NCBI GenBank assembly: GCA_035461525.1
Contig: DATHVD010000040.1
Span: 4,942 to 68,941 of the forward strand
Reading direction: 5' to 3'
Source: JAIBJN01 sp035461525
GTDB taxonomy: Bacteria; Actinomycetota; Thermoleophilia; Gaiellales; Gaiellaceae
Length of the DNA: 64,000 nucleotides
Shown here piece after piece: positions 41,116 to 48,540 of this stretch. Numbering within the stretch: the first letter of the stretch is position 1; every line of letters begins with the position of its first letter. The notes beneath the pieces are model-generated. The model saw only the letters and a list, made by a program, of their open reading frames with translations. It was not told the DNA's origin and made no database searches. Both the position numbers and the translations under genes were made by a program.

Positions 41116-42918
41116 ATGAGGGTCTGGCAGCCGGGCTCCCACCTGACGATGCAGCGCGGCGCCGAGGTCGGCGACTGGTCGTGGGCGCGCACCGCGCGGC
41201 GCGTGTCCACGCTCGCGCGGCTGACCGCGCCCTACAAGCTCCGCACCGGGCTGGCGATCGGCTCGCTCGTGGCGGCGACGCTGACCGCGCTCGCGCCGCC
41301 CTTCCTCGCCAAGCTGGCGATCGACGAGGGCATCGCCGAGGGCGACCTCGGCCGGCTGACGCTGATCGTCTCCCTGTTCGTGGGCGCGGGTCTCGCCAAC
41401 CTGCTCGCGAGCTCGGCGCAGACGTACTTCACGGGCTGGACGGGCGAGCGCATCCTCGCCGACCTGCGCAACCGGCTCTTCCGCCACCTGCAGCGACTCT
41501 CGCTCGGCTACTTCGAGCGCAACCGCGCCGGGGTGATCATCAGCCGGATCACGAACGACGTCGAGGCGCTCGACCAGCTCGTCACGGACGGGGTCACGAG
41601 CCTGTTCCAGAACTCGCTGATGCTGCTCGGCTCGGCGGTGATCCTCTTCTTCCTCGACTGGCGACTCGCCCTCGCCGCGCTCGCGGTCTTCCCGCTCATG
41701 GCGGTCGCGACGACGATCTTCCGCGTCCGCTCGTCGCGCGCGTACCGGGCGGTGCGCGAGCGGCTCGGCCTCGTGACGGCGACCCTGGCGGAGGACATCG
41801 CCGGCATGCGCGTCGTCCAGTCGTTCACGCGCGAGGAGCGCAACCAGCGCCAGTTCCGCTCGGTGAACGACCGCTACCGGCGCTCGAACCAGGAGACGGT
41901 CGTCCTCAACGGGCTCTACTTCCCGTTCGTGGACTTCCTCTCGGCCGTCGCGACCGCGACGGTGCTGGGCTTCGGCGGCTGGCTGGCCTTCAACGGCGAG
42001 ATCACGGTCGGCACCCTCTTCGCGTTCCTCCTCTACCTCTCGAACTTCTTCGACCCGGTGCAGCAGCTCTCGCAGCTCTACAACACGTTCCTGTCCGCCG
42101 TGGCCGCGCTCGACAAGATCATGGACGTGATGGACGAGGAGCCGCAGGTCGTCGACCGGCCCGGCGCCACGGCTCTCCCGGCGGTCGAGGGGCGCGTCAG
42201 CTTCGAGGGCGTCCGCTTCGGCTACGGGGACGGGCCGGAGATCCTGCACGGGATCGACCTCGAGGTCGCCGCGGGCACGACGGTAGCGCTCGTCGGACAC
42301 ACCGGCGCCGGCAAGTCCACGATCGCCAAGCTGCTCGCGCGCTTCTACGATCCGCGCGAGGGCGGGATCACGATCGACGGCCACGATCTCCGCCACGTCA
42401 CGCAGGAGAGCGTCCGACGTCAGCTCGGGATCGTGCCGCAGGAGGGGTTCCTGTTCGCCGGCACCGTGCGCGAGAACATCGCGTTCGGCCGCCCGGACGC
42501 ACGCGACGAGGACGTCGCCGCCGCGGCGCGGGCCGTGGGCGCGGAGGAGTTCGTCGCCGAGCTCGAGCACGGCTACGAGACGGAGGTTGCCGAGCGTGGC
42601 AGCCGGCTCTCGCTCGGCCAACGCCAGCTCGTCGCGTTCGCGCGCGCGCTCCTGGCGGACCCGCGCATCCTCGTCCTCGACGAGGCGACCTCGAGCGTGG
42701 ACATCGGTACCGAGCAGCGGATCGAGCTCGGGCTCCAGCGCCTCCTGGCGGGGCGCACGGCGTTCATCATCGCGCACCGGCTCTCGACGATCCGCCGGGC
42801 CGACCTGATCGTCGTCCTCGAGCACGGCCGCATCGTCGAGCGGGGGACGCACGATGAGCTCGTCGCGCTCGACGGCCGCTACCGCGCGCTCTACGGCGAC
42901 TGGGCATCCGCGGCGTAG
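41116..42918 (+). CDS. ABC exporter half-transporter 2 (catalytic-site subunit)
   Basis: 600 residues. Six membrane helices (about 45-330), then the ATPase: Walker A GHTGAGKST, Q-loop VPQEGFLF, Walker B LVLDEATSSVD with the catalytic Glu intact, H-loop IAHRLST. The signature is LSLGQRQL rather than LSGGQ, and the partner has the matching Walker B defect, which predicts one active and one inactive ATP site in the heterodimer. A structured leader with two hairpins precedes it. The GGGAGGCGG ribosome site is about 6 nt from the ATG. Confidence 0.93.
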   Translation: MRVWQPGSHLTMQRGAEVGDWSWARTARRVSTLARLTAPYKLRTGLAIGSLVAATLTALAPPFLAKLAIDEGIAEGDLGRLTLIVSLFVGAGLANLLASSAQTYFTGWTGERILADLRNRLFRHLQRLSLGYFERNRAGVIISRITNDVEALDQLVTDGVTSLFQNSLMLLGSAVILFFLDWRLALAALAVFPLMAVATTIFRVRSSRAYRAVRERLGLVTATLAEDIAGMRVVQSFTREERNQRQFRSVNDRYRRSNQETVVLNGLYFPFVDFLSAVATATVLGFGGWLAFNGEITVGTLFAFLLYLSNFFDPVQQLSQLYNTFLSAVAALDKIMDVMDEEPQVVDRPGATALPAVEGRVSFEGVRFGYGDGPEILHGIDLEVAAGTTVALVGHTGAGKSTIAKLLARFYDPREGGITIDGHDLRHVTQESVRRQLGIVPQEGFLFAGTVRENIAFGRPDARDEDVAAAARAVGAEEFVAELEHGYETEVAERGSRLSLGQRQLVAFARALLADPRILVLDEATSSVDIGTEQRIELGLQRLLAGRTAFIIAHRLSTIRRADLIVVLEHGRIVERGTHDELVALDGRYRALYGDWASAA

Positions 42919-42949
42919 CCGCCTCCGAGCGGCGCCCGAGGACTTCGGC

Positions 42950-43471
42950 TGTACCTGGGCGTCGTCGCGAGGATCCGGAAGCGCCGCGAGGACGCGGCGC
43001 CGGACGAGGCGCCGTCACCGCCGCCCCGGCCACCGGCGAGCGCGTCCCGGCGGCGGTCGAGACGACCGACGGCGTCGTCGACCTCGCGGTCCGCGTCGAC
43101 CGGCAGAGCCTGCCCGCCGCGGCATTCTCCGAGCGGGAAGCGATCGTGGGCGAGCTCGCGGTCACGGTCGGCAACCCGCCCGGCTTCGAGAGGGCACCGT
43201 GACGGCCGGGATCGTCTCCGCGCTCCATCGCGCGCTCCCGGCCTCGGAGGGCGACGGCCCGAATTCGCTCGGGAGGTCCTGCAGGAGGACCCGGCGATCC
43301 GTCAGCCCCGGCTCGGCCGCCGCGACGGCAGGGCTCGAGCCGGGCGACGTCATCCTCGCCACGACGGCGAGGAGCTGCAGCGAGTGGCGGACCTGCTCGC
43401 GCTCCGGATCCTGCGCGACGGAGAGGAGCGGGAGCTCTCGGCCACCCGCACGGACCGGCCGGCCCAGTAGA
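42950..43471 (+). pseudogene. Remnant of an HtrA-like trypsin/PDZ protease
   Basis: Pieces in different frames recall an HtrA protease: ELAVTVGNPPGFERAP and then, after a shift near 43197, GTVTAGIVSALHRALPAS (family: GNP-GF, TVTAGIVSALGR). VLQEDPAIRQPRLG is a worn form of the QTDAAINPGNSGG region, and AGLEPGDVILATTA is a PDZ binding loop. The catalytic Ser segment and much of both domains are missing. No frame is open across the region. It fills the space between the ABC pair and the HD gene. Confidence 0.55.
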
Positions 43472-43478
43472 CCGGGTG

Positions 43479-43484
43479 TAGGCT
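43479..43484 (+). promoter_or_regulatory. Putative -10 box (TAGGCT) for the HD-domain gene
   Basis: TAGGCT ending 8 nt before the ATG at 43493. Confidence 0.45.
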
Positions 43485-43492
43485 CCGCCCGG

Positions 43493-44374
43493 ATGGCGGA
43501 CCTCGACCCGGAGCTCGAGGAGCGGATCGACGAGCCGGTCTCGCAGGAGGCCGAGCGAGAGGCGCTCCTCACGCCCGCGCAGGCGGCGGAGCGGATGCGG
43601 ATCAAGCTCCCCCCGCGCGCGAACAAGAAGCTCCGGACGCTCGTCGACCGCGTCAACGCCGACCGGCAGGTCAAGGCGTGGTGGCACGTCGCTAACGTGA
43701 ACGCGGTCAAGCGCCTCGAGATCAACGACCACTCCTGGGTTCACATCCAGATCGTCGCCAACATCGCGCTCAAGCTCCTGCGTCAGCTCGCCAAGAACGG
43801 CGTCGAGCCGAACGTCGTCCGCGATTACGGCCTCGAGCAGGAGGACGCCGAGGTGGTCGTCGCCCTCGGCGCGTTCCTCCACTGCATCGGCATGGCCGTG
43901 CACCGCGACGGGCACGAGGACTGGAGCCTTTTCCTCGCCGAGCCGAAGCTGCGCGAGCTGCTCGCGGGGCTCTACGAGGAGCCCGACCTGACCGTGATCG
44001 GCTCCGAGGTCCTGCAGGCGATCACGAGCCACCGCGAGACGGGCCGGCCGCTCACGCTCGAGGCCGGGATCGTCCGCGTCGCCGACGCGCTCGACATGGC
44101 CGAGGGCCGCTCTCGGATCCCCTTCCAGCACGGTCGCGTCTCCATTCACTCGCTCTCGGCGGCTGCGATCGAGGCAGTCGAAATCCGCGACGGCGAGAAG
44201 GCGCCGGTCCTGATCGAGATCCACATGAACAACTCCTCCGGCATCTACCAGGTGGACGAGCTCCTGAAGGCAAAGCTCCGGGGCTCCGGGCTCGAGCCGT
44301 ACGTCGAGGTCGTCGCCCGCATCGACACCGAGGCGGAGAAGAGCCTCATCCCGCTCTACCGCCTCGAGCTGTGA
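43493..44374 (+). CDS. HD-domain metal-dependent phosphohydrolase (COG3294-like)
   Basis: 293 residues. After an acidic start, the segment INDHSWVHIQIVANIALKLLRQL, LGAFLHCIGMAVHRDGHED and ITSHRETGRPLTLEAGIVRVADALDMAEGRSR carries the His and Asp pairs of an HD fold. The C-terminus (IEIHMNNSSGIYQVDELLKAKLRGS) is the extra beta/alpha part of the COG3294 group. It probably hydrolyses a phosphoester; the substrate is unknown. It lies 28 nt before the tRNA-Gln promoter. Confidence 0.85.
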   Translation: MADLDPELEERIDEPVSQEAEREALLTPAQAAERMRIKLPPRANKKLRTLVDRVNADRQVKAWWHVANVNAVKRLEINDHSWVHIQIVANIALKLLRQLAKNGVEPNVVRDYGLEQEDAEVVVALGAFLHCIGMAVHRDGHEDWSLFLAEPKLRELLAGLYEEPDLTVIGSEVLQAITSHRETGRPLTLEAGIVRVADALDMAEGRSRIPFQHGRVSIHSLSAAAIEAVEIRDGEKAPVLIEIHMNNSSGIYQVDELLKAKLRGSGLEPYVEVVARIDTEAEKSLIPLYRLEL

Positions 44375-44396
44375 CCGTCGGCGGGCCGGGTGCGGC

Positions 44397-44402
44397 TACA
44401 AT
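44397..44402 (+). promoter_or_regulatory. Putative -10 box (TACAAT) for tRNA-Gln
   Basis: TACAAT ending 11 nt before the mature 5' end of the tRNA. Confidence 0.5.
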
Positions 44403-44413
44403 GGCCCCGCCGT

Positions 44414-44484
44414 TGCGGGGTCGTCTAACGGTAGGACGCCCGGCTCTGGACCGGGTAGTCTAGGTTCGAATCCTAGCCCCGCAG
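44414..44484 (+). tRNA. tRNA-Gln (anticodon CTG)
   Basis: A complete cloverleaf: acceptor TGCGGGG/CCCCGCA, D-arm with CTAACGGTAGGA, anticodon stem CCCGG/CCGGG with loop CTCTGGA (anticodon CTG), and T-loop GGTTCGAATCC. 71 nt without encoded CCA. A Rho-independent terminator follows within 10 nt. Confidence 0.95.
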
Positions 44485-44491
44485 CCTCATA

Positions 44492-44518
44492 AAAAGCCCC
44501 GCTCACGCGGGGTTTTTT
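44492..44518 (+). terminator. Intrinsic terminator after tRNA-Gln
   Basis: AAAAAGCCCCGC-TCAC-GCGGGG-TTTTTT: a 7-bp GC stem with a 4-nt loop and six T. It is the only textbook T-tract terminator I could find in the window. Confidence 0.9.
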
Positions 44519-44539
44519 CGTTCGCCGAGATCGGCGGCG

Positions 44540-44992
44540 CGAAGAGCGGCTATCCGGCTTCCGCGGGTACTCGCCCGCATCCTCGTTCCAGCGCCAGGCG
44601 CCCTCGTCGCGCGACGCGAGCACGGATCGAGTTGGGGATGCTTGTCGGTGAGCCAGCCGAGGCTCCAATATCGAAGTGTTGTCGCGATCCGCCACGTACT
44701 CCTGCGTCTCGCTGCCTGCGCCGACGGTCCAGCCGCTGTCTCGTCCATCGTCCGGCCATTGGAAGCAGGCGCTCCCGTCCCGCGTAAAGACGAGAGCCGG
44801 GGACTCGCCTTCGCGGGACGCCTTCCCGCTGACGAGCGCGAACGCGGAGGCGTCGTAACCCAGCTCCTCGACGGGTAGCCGCACGCGGCCACATGCTCCG
44901 GGCGAAACGAGACCTCGTCGCCGACGCCGGTGCGGCGGGATGAAGAAGCGCTCCGGCGCCTCCCGGTTGCCGCCTCTGCGCTCTGCAGCCAC
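44540..44992 (-). pseudogene. Possible decayed gene (minus strand)
   Basis: The minus strand has protein-like stretches: VRLPVEELGYDASAFALVSG, then PALVFTRDGSACFQWPDDG, GWTVGAGSETQEYVADRDN, and VLASRDEGAWRWNEDAGEYP. But the frame runs on through the terminator and tRNA without a sensible stop. Further upstream a better protein-like reading (VGDEVSFRPEHVAACG) is in another frame. Best seen as a remnant; no family recognised. Confidence 0.3.
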
Positions 44993-45031
44993 CGGTCCGA
45001 CGCGTCGGCCACCAATCGCCCCCGCGGAGGC

Positions 45032-45229
45032 TTACCGCGCCGGCGGCCCGGCGCGAGGCCCGGCGAGCAGGAAGAAGACGGTGAGGATGAGCGTCACGGC
45101 TCCCGCGAGCATGAGGATCAGCCCGACGACGTCGATGTCCACGGTGTCGGACTCCCACGTGATCGCGTAGCGGAGGATCGCACCCACCGCGATCAGGAAG
45201 AGCGAGCCGCCGAACCCGCCGTAGGTCAC
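45032..45229 (-). CDS. DUF6458 family small membrane protein
   Basis: 65 residues with two membrane helices: GGSLFLIAVGAILRYAITWE and VGLILMLAGAVTLILTVFFLL, joined by a short polar loop (SDTVDID). This is the compact actinobacterial DUF6458 pattern. Function unknown. It stands alone between two decayed regions, followed by about 120 nt with nothing recognisable. Confidence 0.85.
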   Translation of the reverse strand: MTYGGFGGSLFLIAVGAILRYAITWESDTVDIDVVGLILMLAGAVTLILTVFFLLAGPRAGPPAR

Positions 45230-45351
45230 CTGCGGAGGCTACAGGAGCCGCCGTACGGCTTCCGGGCAGAAGGAGACCCGCGCCGGAGCACTGTGTGCGG
45301 CCGTCCGAATCGGCGGCGAGGGGTGGCGCTCCCCGCGGGTCCGGAGGGAGT

Positions 45352-45978
45352 CTACGCCCGCGGGCGCGCGTCCACGCGGTCGACCCACGCCGAGAGGCGC
45401 GGGTAGCGCTCGCCGATCGGGAGCCGGTTGACGAGGATGCGGTGGAAGAGCTCGTCGTCGCCCTGGGGGAGCCCGAGGCGACCGTACTTGAGGAAGGGAA
45501 ACGCGATCACGTCGGCGATCCCGAACTCGCCGAGCAGGTGGTCGCGGCCGGAGAGGAGCCCCTCGAAGACGTCCAGCCAGACTGTCATCCGGGCGCCGAG
45601 GCGCTCGACGGCGGCCTCGTCGGGCTGGCTCTTCGAGAGCTCGGCGTCGATCGCGTTCGGCGGCCGCTTCCAGACTTCGTTGAACCACTCGACGAAGACG
45701 TCGGCCTCGGCGCGCCGGGCGGGGTCGCGCGGCCAGAGCGGCGGTTCCGGAAAGCGCTCCTCGAGCCAGGCGAGGACGCGCGGGGAGTCGGAGACGACCT
45801 CGCCGCCCGCCACGAGCACCGGCACGAGGTCCTGGCCCGAGACCTCGCGCACGGGGCCCCGGTCTGCCGCACCGACGTCGACCCACTCGACCTCGACGCC
45901 CTTGTGCGCGGCCGCGAGCGCGACACGCTCGACGTTCGTCGAGAACGGGATCCGGTAGACGCGGATCGCGCCGGCCAC
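45352..45978 (-). CDS. Glutathione S-transferase family protein
   Basis: 208 residues from GTG 45978. Thioredoxin-like N-terminal domain (IRVYRIPFSTNVERVALAAAHKGVEVEWVDV; the cis-Pro region VSGQDLVPVLV and the ESD-like VVSDSPRVLAWLEERFP), then a helical C-terminal domain (LLGEFGIADVIAFPFLKYG). Actinomycetes usually lack glutathione, so the substrate may be another thiol or it may be an Ure2-like or stress protein. A TACGCT box ends 9 nt upstream. Confidence 0.85.
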   Translation of the reverse strand: MAGAIRVYRIPFSTNVERVALAAAHKGVEVEWVDVGAADRGPVREVSGQDLVPVLVAGGEVVSDSPRVLAWLEERFPEPPLWPRDPARRAEADVFVEWFNEVWKRPPNAIDAELSKSQPDEAAVERLGARMTVWLDVFEGLLSGRDHLLGEFGIADVIAFPFLKYGRLGLPQGDDELFHRILVNRLPIGERYPRLSAWVDRVDARPRA

Positions 45979-45987
45979 GGCCCTACT

Positions 45988-45993
45988 AGCGTA
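45988..45993 (-). promoter_or_regulatory. Putative -10 box (TACGCT) for the GST gene
   Basis: TACGCT on the minus strand, ending 9 nt before the GST GTG. Confidence 0.45.
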
Positions 45994-46106
45994 CGTCCCA
46001 GCGACGAGCGGGGCGGCCGACCCACTCGCGACCCCGAACCTTCGGCTAGGTAACCCTCGACCTCGGGACGTTGTCCTCCACTGGACCGTGTGAGATAAGC
46101 GGAGTC

Positions 46107-46215
46107 GCTCCCGAAGGCCTTCGGGACTCGCCGGGCACGGGAACGGTCGGTGACGGCCTCCGGCAGCAGAAGGAGGCTCGGCGTTCGGGCCGCAGGACGC
46201 CGGGCCTCCTTCTGC
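46107..46215. repeat. Two large inverted repeats in the 385-nt gap upstream of the GST gene
   Basis: A 16-bp palindrome CCCGAAGGCCTTCGGG lies at about 46107-46122. A long hairpin has perfect 12-bp arms GCAGAAGGAGGC (46166-46177) and GCCTCCTTCTGC (46204-46215) with an inner CGGCGT/ACGCCG pair. The GGGCAGAA core appears again near 46275 (minus strand) and at 45264. No T-tract. No gene is visible in 45979-46363. Confidence 0.55.
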
Positions 46216-46346
46216 CCTGAACCTTGCGGCCGGGCGCGCCCCGACGCACAATGGCCTCGCGTCAGTTCTGCCCGGGAACGCCCAGGAGGCCGGCGGCCAG
46301 GCCTCTCCCGCCCGGCAGTGCGTCGCGAGACGCCGCCGCGATCGGC

Positions 46347-46352
46347 TACTCT
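46347..46352 (+). promoter_or_regulatory. Putative -10 box (TACTCT) for tRNA-Glu
   Basis: TACTCT ending 11 nt before the tRNA 5' end, the same distance as at tRNA-Gln. Confidence 0.45.
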
Positions 46353-46363
46353 GTGCGGCGAAC

Positions 46364-46436
46364 GGCGCATTCGTCTAGTGGCCTAGGACGCCGCCCTCTC
46401 ACGGCGGTAGCACGGGTTCGAATCCCGTATGCGCCT
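46364..46436 (+). tRNA. tRNA-Glu (anticodon CTC)
   Basis: Acceptor GGCGCAT/ATGCGCC, anticodon stem CCGCC/GGCGG with loop CTCTCAC (anticodon CTC), and T-arm CGGGTTCGAATCCCG. 73 nt, no encoded CCA. The 3' third (from 46416) is duplicated 865 bp downstream. Confidence 0.95.
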
Positions 46437-46452
46437 CTCCGCCCTGCATGGT
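46416..46452 (+). repeat. Left direct repeat (att-like), tRNA-Glu 3' end
   Basis: 37 bp starting in the T-arm of tRNA-Glu and running 16 bp past the tRNA. It is identical to 47281-47317. tRNA 3' ends are the classic target of tyrosine-recombinase integration, which duplicates this segment. Confidence 0.7.
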
Positions 46453-46680
46453 TGAGCGGAAACGCATGGTTGAGCGGGACGGGTGTGCCAGGAACGTCAG
46501 GAATGCGCGCCTGGTGCGTACCTCGAGTCCTGTCCCCGTGCCGCGCTCCAGGCGCTTCGAGCCGGGAGCAACTTCTTTGCGTGCACGCCTATGAGGTTGT
46601 CGATCCTTCGGCCGATCTACTTGGAGAGCCCATATGACTGAGCTCGAATGTCGTAGGATCGCGCCCCATCTCGTAGCTAA

Positions 46681-46710
46681 TTGTCGCTTTCGATGAGGGC
46701 GCGTTAGGCT
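46681..46710 (+). promoter_or_regulatory. Promoter TTGTCG-N18-TAGGCT
   Basis: A two-box promoter with near-ideal spacing, 45 nt upstream of the 89-residue secreted protein gene. The DNA just upstream is AT-richer than the rest of the window. Confidence 0.5.
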
Positions 46711-46754
46711 GGCGCGGGTGCGGACGAAAACGTCCTCGACCAGGGAGGGATCGC

Positions 46755-47024
46755 ATGCGTGTGTTTCTGCTCGTCGCAGCCGTTGCGGTGATCGCGCTTA
46801 CGCTTACGTTGCCGGCAACGGCCGCGCCGCCCGAGAATCCGAACTGTTGGGGGGTCGTCACGTCCCAGCTCAAGGGTGACGTTGGCGCTCATGCTTCGAG
46901 TTTCGCCGGAGAGCCCCGCCTCGGCCTTGCCAACGTCGCTAGGGCGCTCGGGTTCGACCACATCAGCGAACTCGGCTCGTTCCTCGCCGAGGTGGACGAC
47001 GTCGAAGCGACGAGCTGCCCGTAA
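46755..47024 (+). CDS. Small secreted protein of unknown function inside the tRNA-Glu insert
   Basis: 89 residues. Signal peptide MRVFLLVAAVAVIALTLTL with an ATA-A cleavage region, then about 65 residues with two Cys (NPNCWGVVTSQ and the C-terminal ATSCP) that could form a disulfide. A GGGAGGG ribosome site precedes the ATG, and a promoter lies upstream. I recognise the NPNCWGVV and GLANVARALGF pattern only as a type of small secreted actinobacterial protein. It is the sole intact gene of the 865-bp insert. Confidence 0.65.
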   Translation: MRVFLLVAAVAVIALTLTLPATAAPPENPNCWGVVTSQLKGDVGAHASSFAGEPRLGLANVARALGFDHISELGSFLAEVDDVEATSCP

Positions 47025-47280
47025 AGGCCCAAGTCAAGTCGCACGGTCGGGTCGAGCGGCTGCGAAGTCCACTTTCCGGGTCGACGGCCTGGACGCACCC
47101 GGCCTGTTACCAGCCCGGGCACGGACGAGCAGGAGGTGATCGTCGACCCGACCGCGTTCGACTCCGAGCACGCCACGGCCGAGCTCCTCGAGACCCTCGA
47201 CACGCCTGAGCCCGGGACGCGCCCACGGTGCGTACCCGGTGCGTACCTCGAACAACGAAACCCCCCTGGTTTGCAGGGGT
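47025..47280. other. Insert remainder without a recognisable gene
   Basis: 256 bp inside the insert. The plus strand has a short open stretch from GTG 47136 (VDPTAFDSEHATAELLETLDTP) that runs on into the right repeat and looks like a truncated gene. GGTGCGTACCTCGA at 47238-47251 also occurs at 46513-46526, forming a second direct repeat of 14 bp. Confidence 0.4.
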
Positions 47281-47317
47281 GTTCGAATCCCGTATGCGCC
47301 TCTCCGCCCTGCATGGT
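47281..47317 (+). repeat. Right direct repeat (att-like)
   Basis: 37 bp identical to 46416-46452. It carries only the 3' part of a tRNA, from the T-loop GTTCGAATCC to the acceptor, and no 5' part, so it is not a second tRNA gene. Confidence 0.7.
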
Positions 47318-47553
47318 CGCCGCCACCCTGCTCTTTCCGGCTGAGATCGGGGGAGCCGACGGCGCAGAGGACAAGCAAGGGGGAAAGAGCTTGCCCAGTG
47401 CTCCACCCGGGTGGATGCCGGCTCCCTCATCTCAATACGAACTGCGGAGCTCTGGAGGTTTTCCGTCGGGAGTCCGAGGCCCGTGCAACGCCGCGAACCC
47501 CTGCCGTGCAGCGGGCGGCCGGGGGAGGGCGCAGCCGAGACGTTCGTGGCACG

Positions 47554-47890
47554 ATGAGTGAGCCCGAGCTCGATGTCCACGAGCGGACGACGCACTGGGA
47601 GGAGCTCCAGGAGGCGGTCGCCGAGGCGGTCGCCGAGGCGCCCGAGGAGGCGTTCCCCCGGGGTGGTGCGCTTCGTCTGCGAGATCTTCGTCGAACGCGG
47701 ATCCAGCTCGACGAGCCCGTGACCGCGGCGGGCAAGGACCCGGGACATCCTCAAGGACTACCTCGCCGCCCGGGAGATCGCGGAGGCGGCCGAGCTGGCA
47801 GGGCGGAGCCCGGGGACGTCGCGGTCGCCCTCGAGGACCTGCCGGAGATCTCCGAGTACCTCGTGCCGACCGTGCGCCGCCGTCGTGGCG
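47554..47890 (+). pseudogene. Frameshifted small-protein remnant
   Basis: It starts well at ATG 47554 (SEPELDVHERTTHWEELQEAVAEAV). Protein-like text then continues in other frames: VRFVCEIFVERGSS, then RDILKDYLAAREIAEAAELAG, then PGDVAVALEDLPEISEYLVPTVRRRRG. At least three shifts are needed. The pieces look helical and acidic; no family recognised. 47318-47553 shows nothing I can support. Confidence 0.4.
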
Positions 47891-47893
47891 GGC

Positions 47894-48439
47894 TCAGGCC
47901 TCCGGTTGGTAGGCCAGGTAGACCACCCCGTTCTCGTACGACTCGCAGGCGGCGAGCGAGAGCTTGCCGGGCGCAGCGCCTTCGGGGAAGAGCCGCGGGC
48001 CCGCGCCCCGCGTGAGCGGGTAGACGAACAGGTGCAGCTTGTCGACCAGGCCGTCTGCGAGCATCGCCCGCACGAGCTTGCCGCTGCCGCTCACGTAGAG
48101 GTCGCCTACCTCGTCCTTCAGCCTGCGGATCGCGTCGGGGTCGTAGGGCCCGAGGATCTCCGAGTTCCTCCACGTCGCCTCCGTGAGCGACCCGGAGACG
48201 ACGTACTTGGTGGTGTCGTTGAAGAACGGCGCTCCCGGGTCGTCCTCGACCGTCCGCGTCGACCAGGCCGGCTCGAACATCTCGTAGGTCGTGCGCCCGA
48301 GCAGGATCCCCTGGGAGCGGCTCGTGACCGCGCCGATCGCATCGCTCATCCTGGGATGGAAACCGTAGTCGAATGTCCACGTCGGCGCGTCGATGACGCC
48401 GTCGAGGCTCGTGAACTCGTGAACGTGTATCGCTCCCAC
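47894..48439 (-). CDS. RibD C-terminal / dihydrofolate reductase-like protein
   Basis: 181 residues. The family pattern is clear: IHVHEFTSLDGVIDAP at the start, GILLGRTTYEMFEPAWS, KYVVSGSL, DLYVSGSGKLVRAMLADGLVDKLHLFVYPLTRGAGPRLF, and a beta-strand end. This is the YyaP/YwjB-type reductase fold, which binds NADPH; the true substrate is usually unknown. GTG start at 48439 with GGAGGT about 6 nt upstream, one of the few strong ribosome sites here. Confidence 0.92.
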   Translation of the reverse strand: MGAIHVHEFTSLDGVIDAPTWTFDYGFHPRMSDAIGAVTSRSQGILLGRTTYEMFEPAWSTRTVEDDPGAPFFNDTTKYVVSGSLTEATWRNSEILGPYDPDAIRRLKDEVGDLYVSGSGKLVRAMLADGLVDKLHLFVYPLTRGAGPRLFPEGAAPGKLSLAACESYENGVVYLAYQPEA

Positions 48440-48540
48440 GTCTGACCTCCGTGTCGTTGTCGCCTCGGAGACCTCGCCAGCGCCGCGAAGTCATCGGCGA
48501 CGAGCCGCGGCACGTGCCGGGGTGCGGGTCCGCATGCAGC

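Noticed and set aside
44396..44992. A 198-residue minus-strand gene across tRNA-Gln
   Set aside because: The open frame runs through the tRNA and its terminator, where the translation is just the antisense of a tRNA. Only the upstream part looks protein-like, and it is called as a possible remnant.
47281..47317. Second tRNA-Glu gene
   Set aside because: Only the T-arm and 3' acceptor half are present; there is no D-arm, anticodon arm or 5' acceptor.
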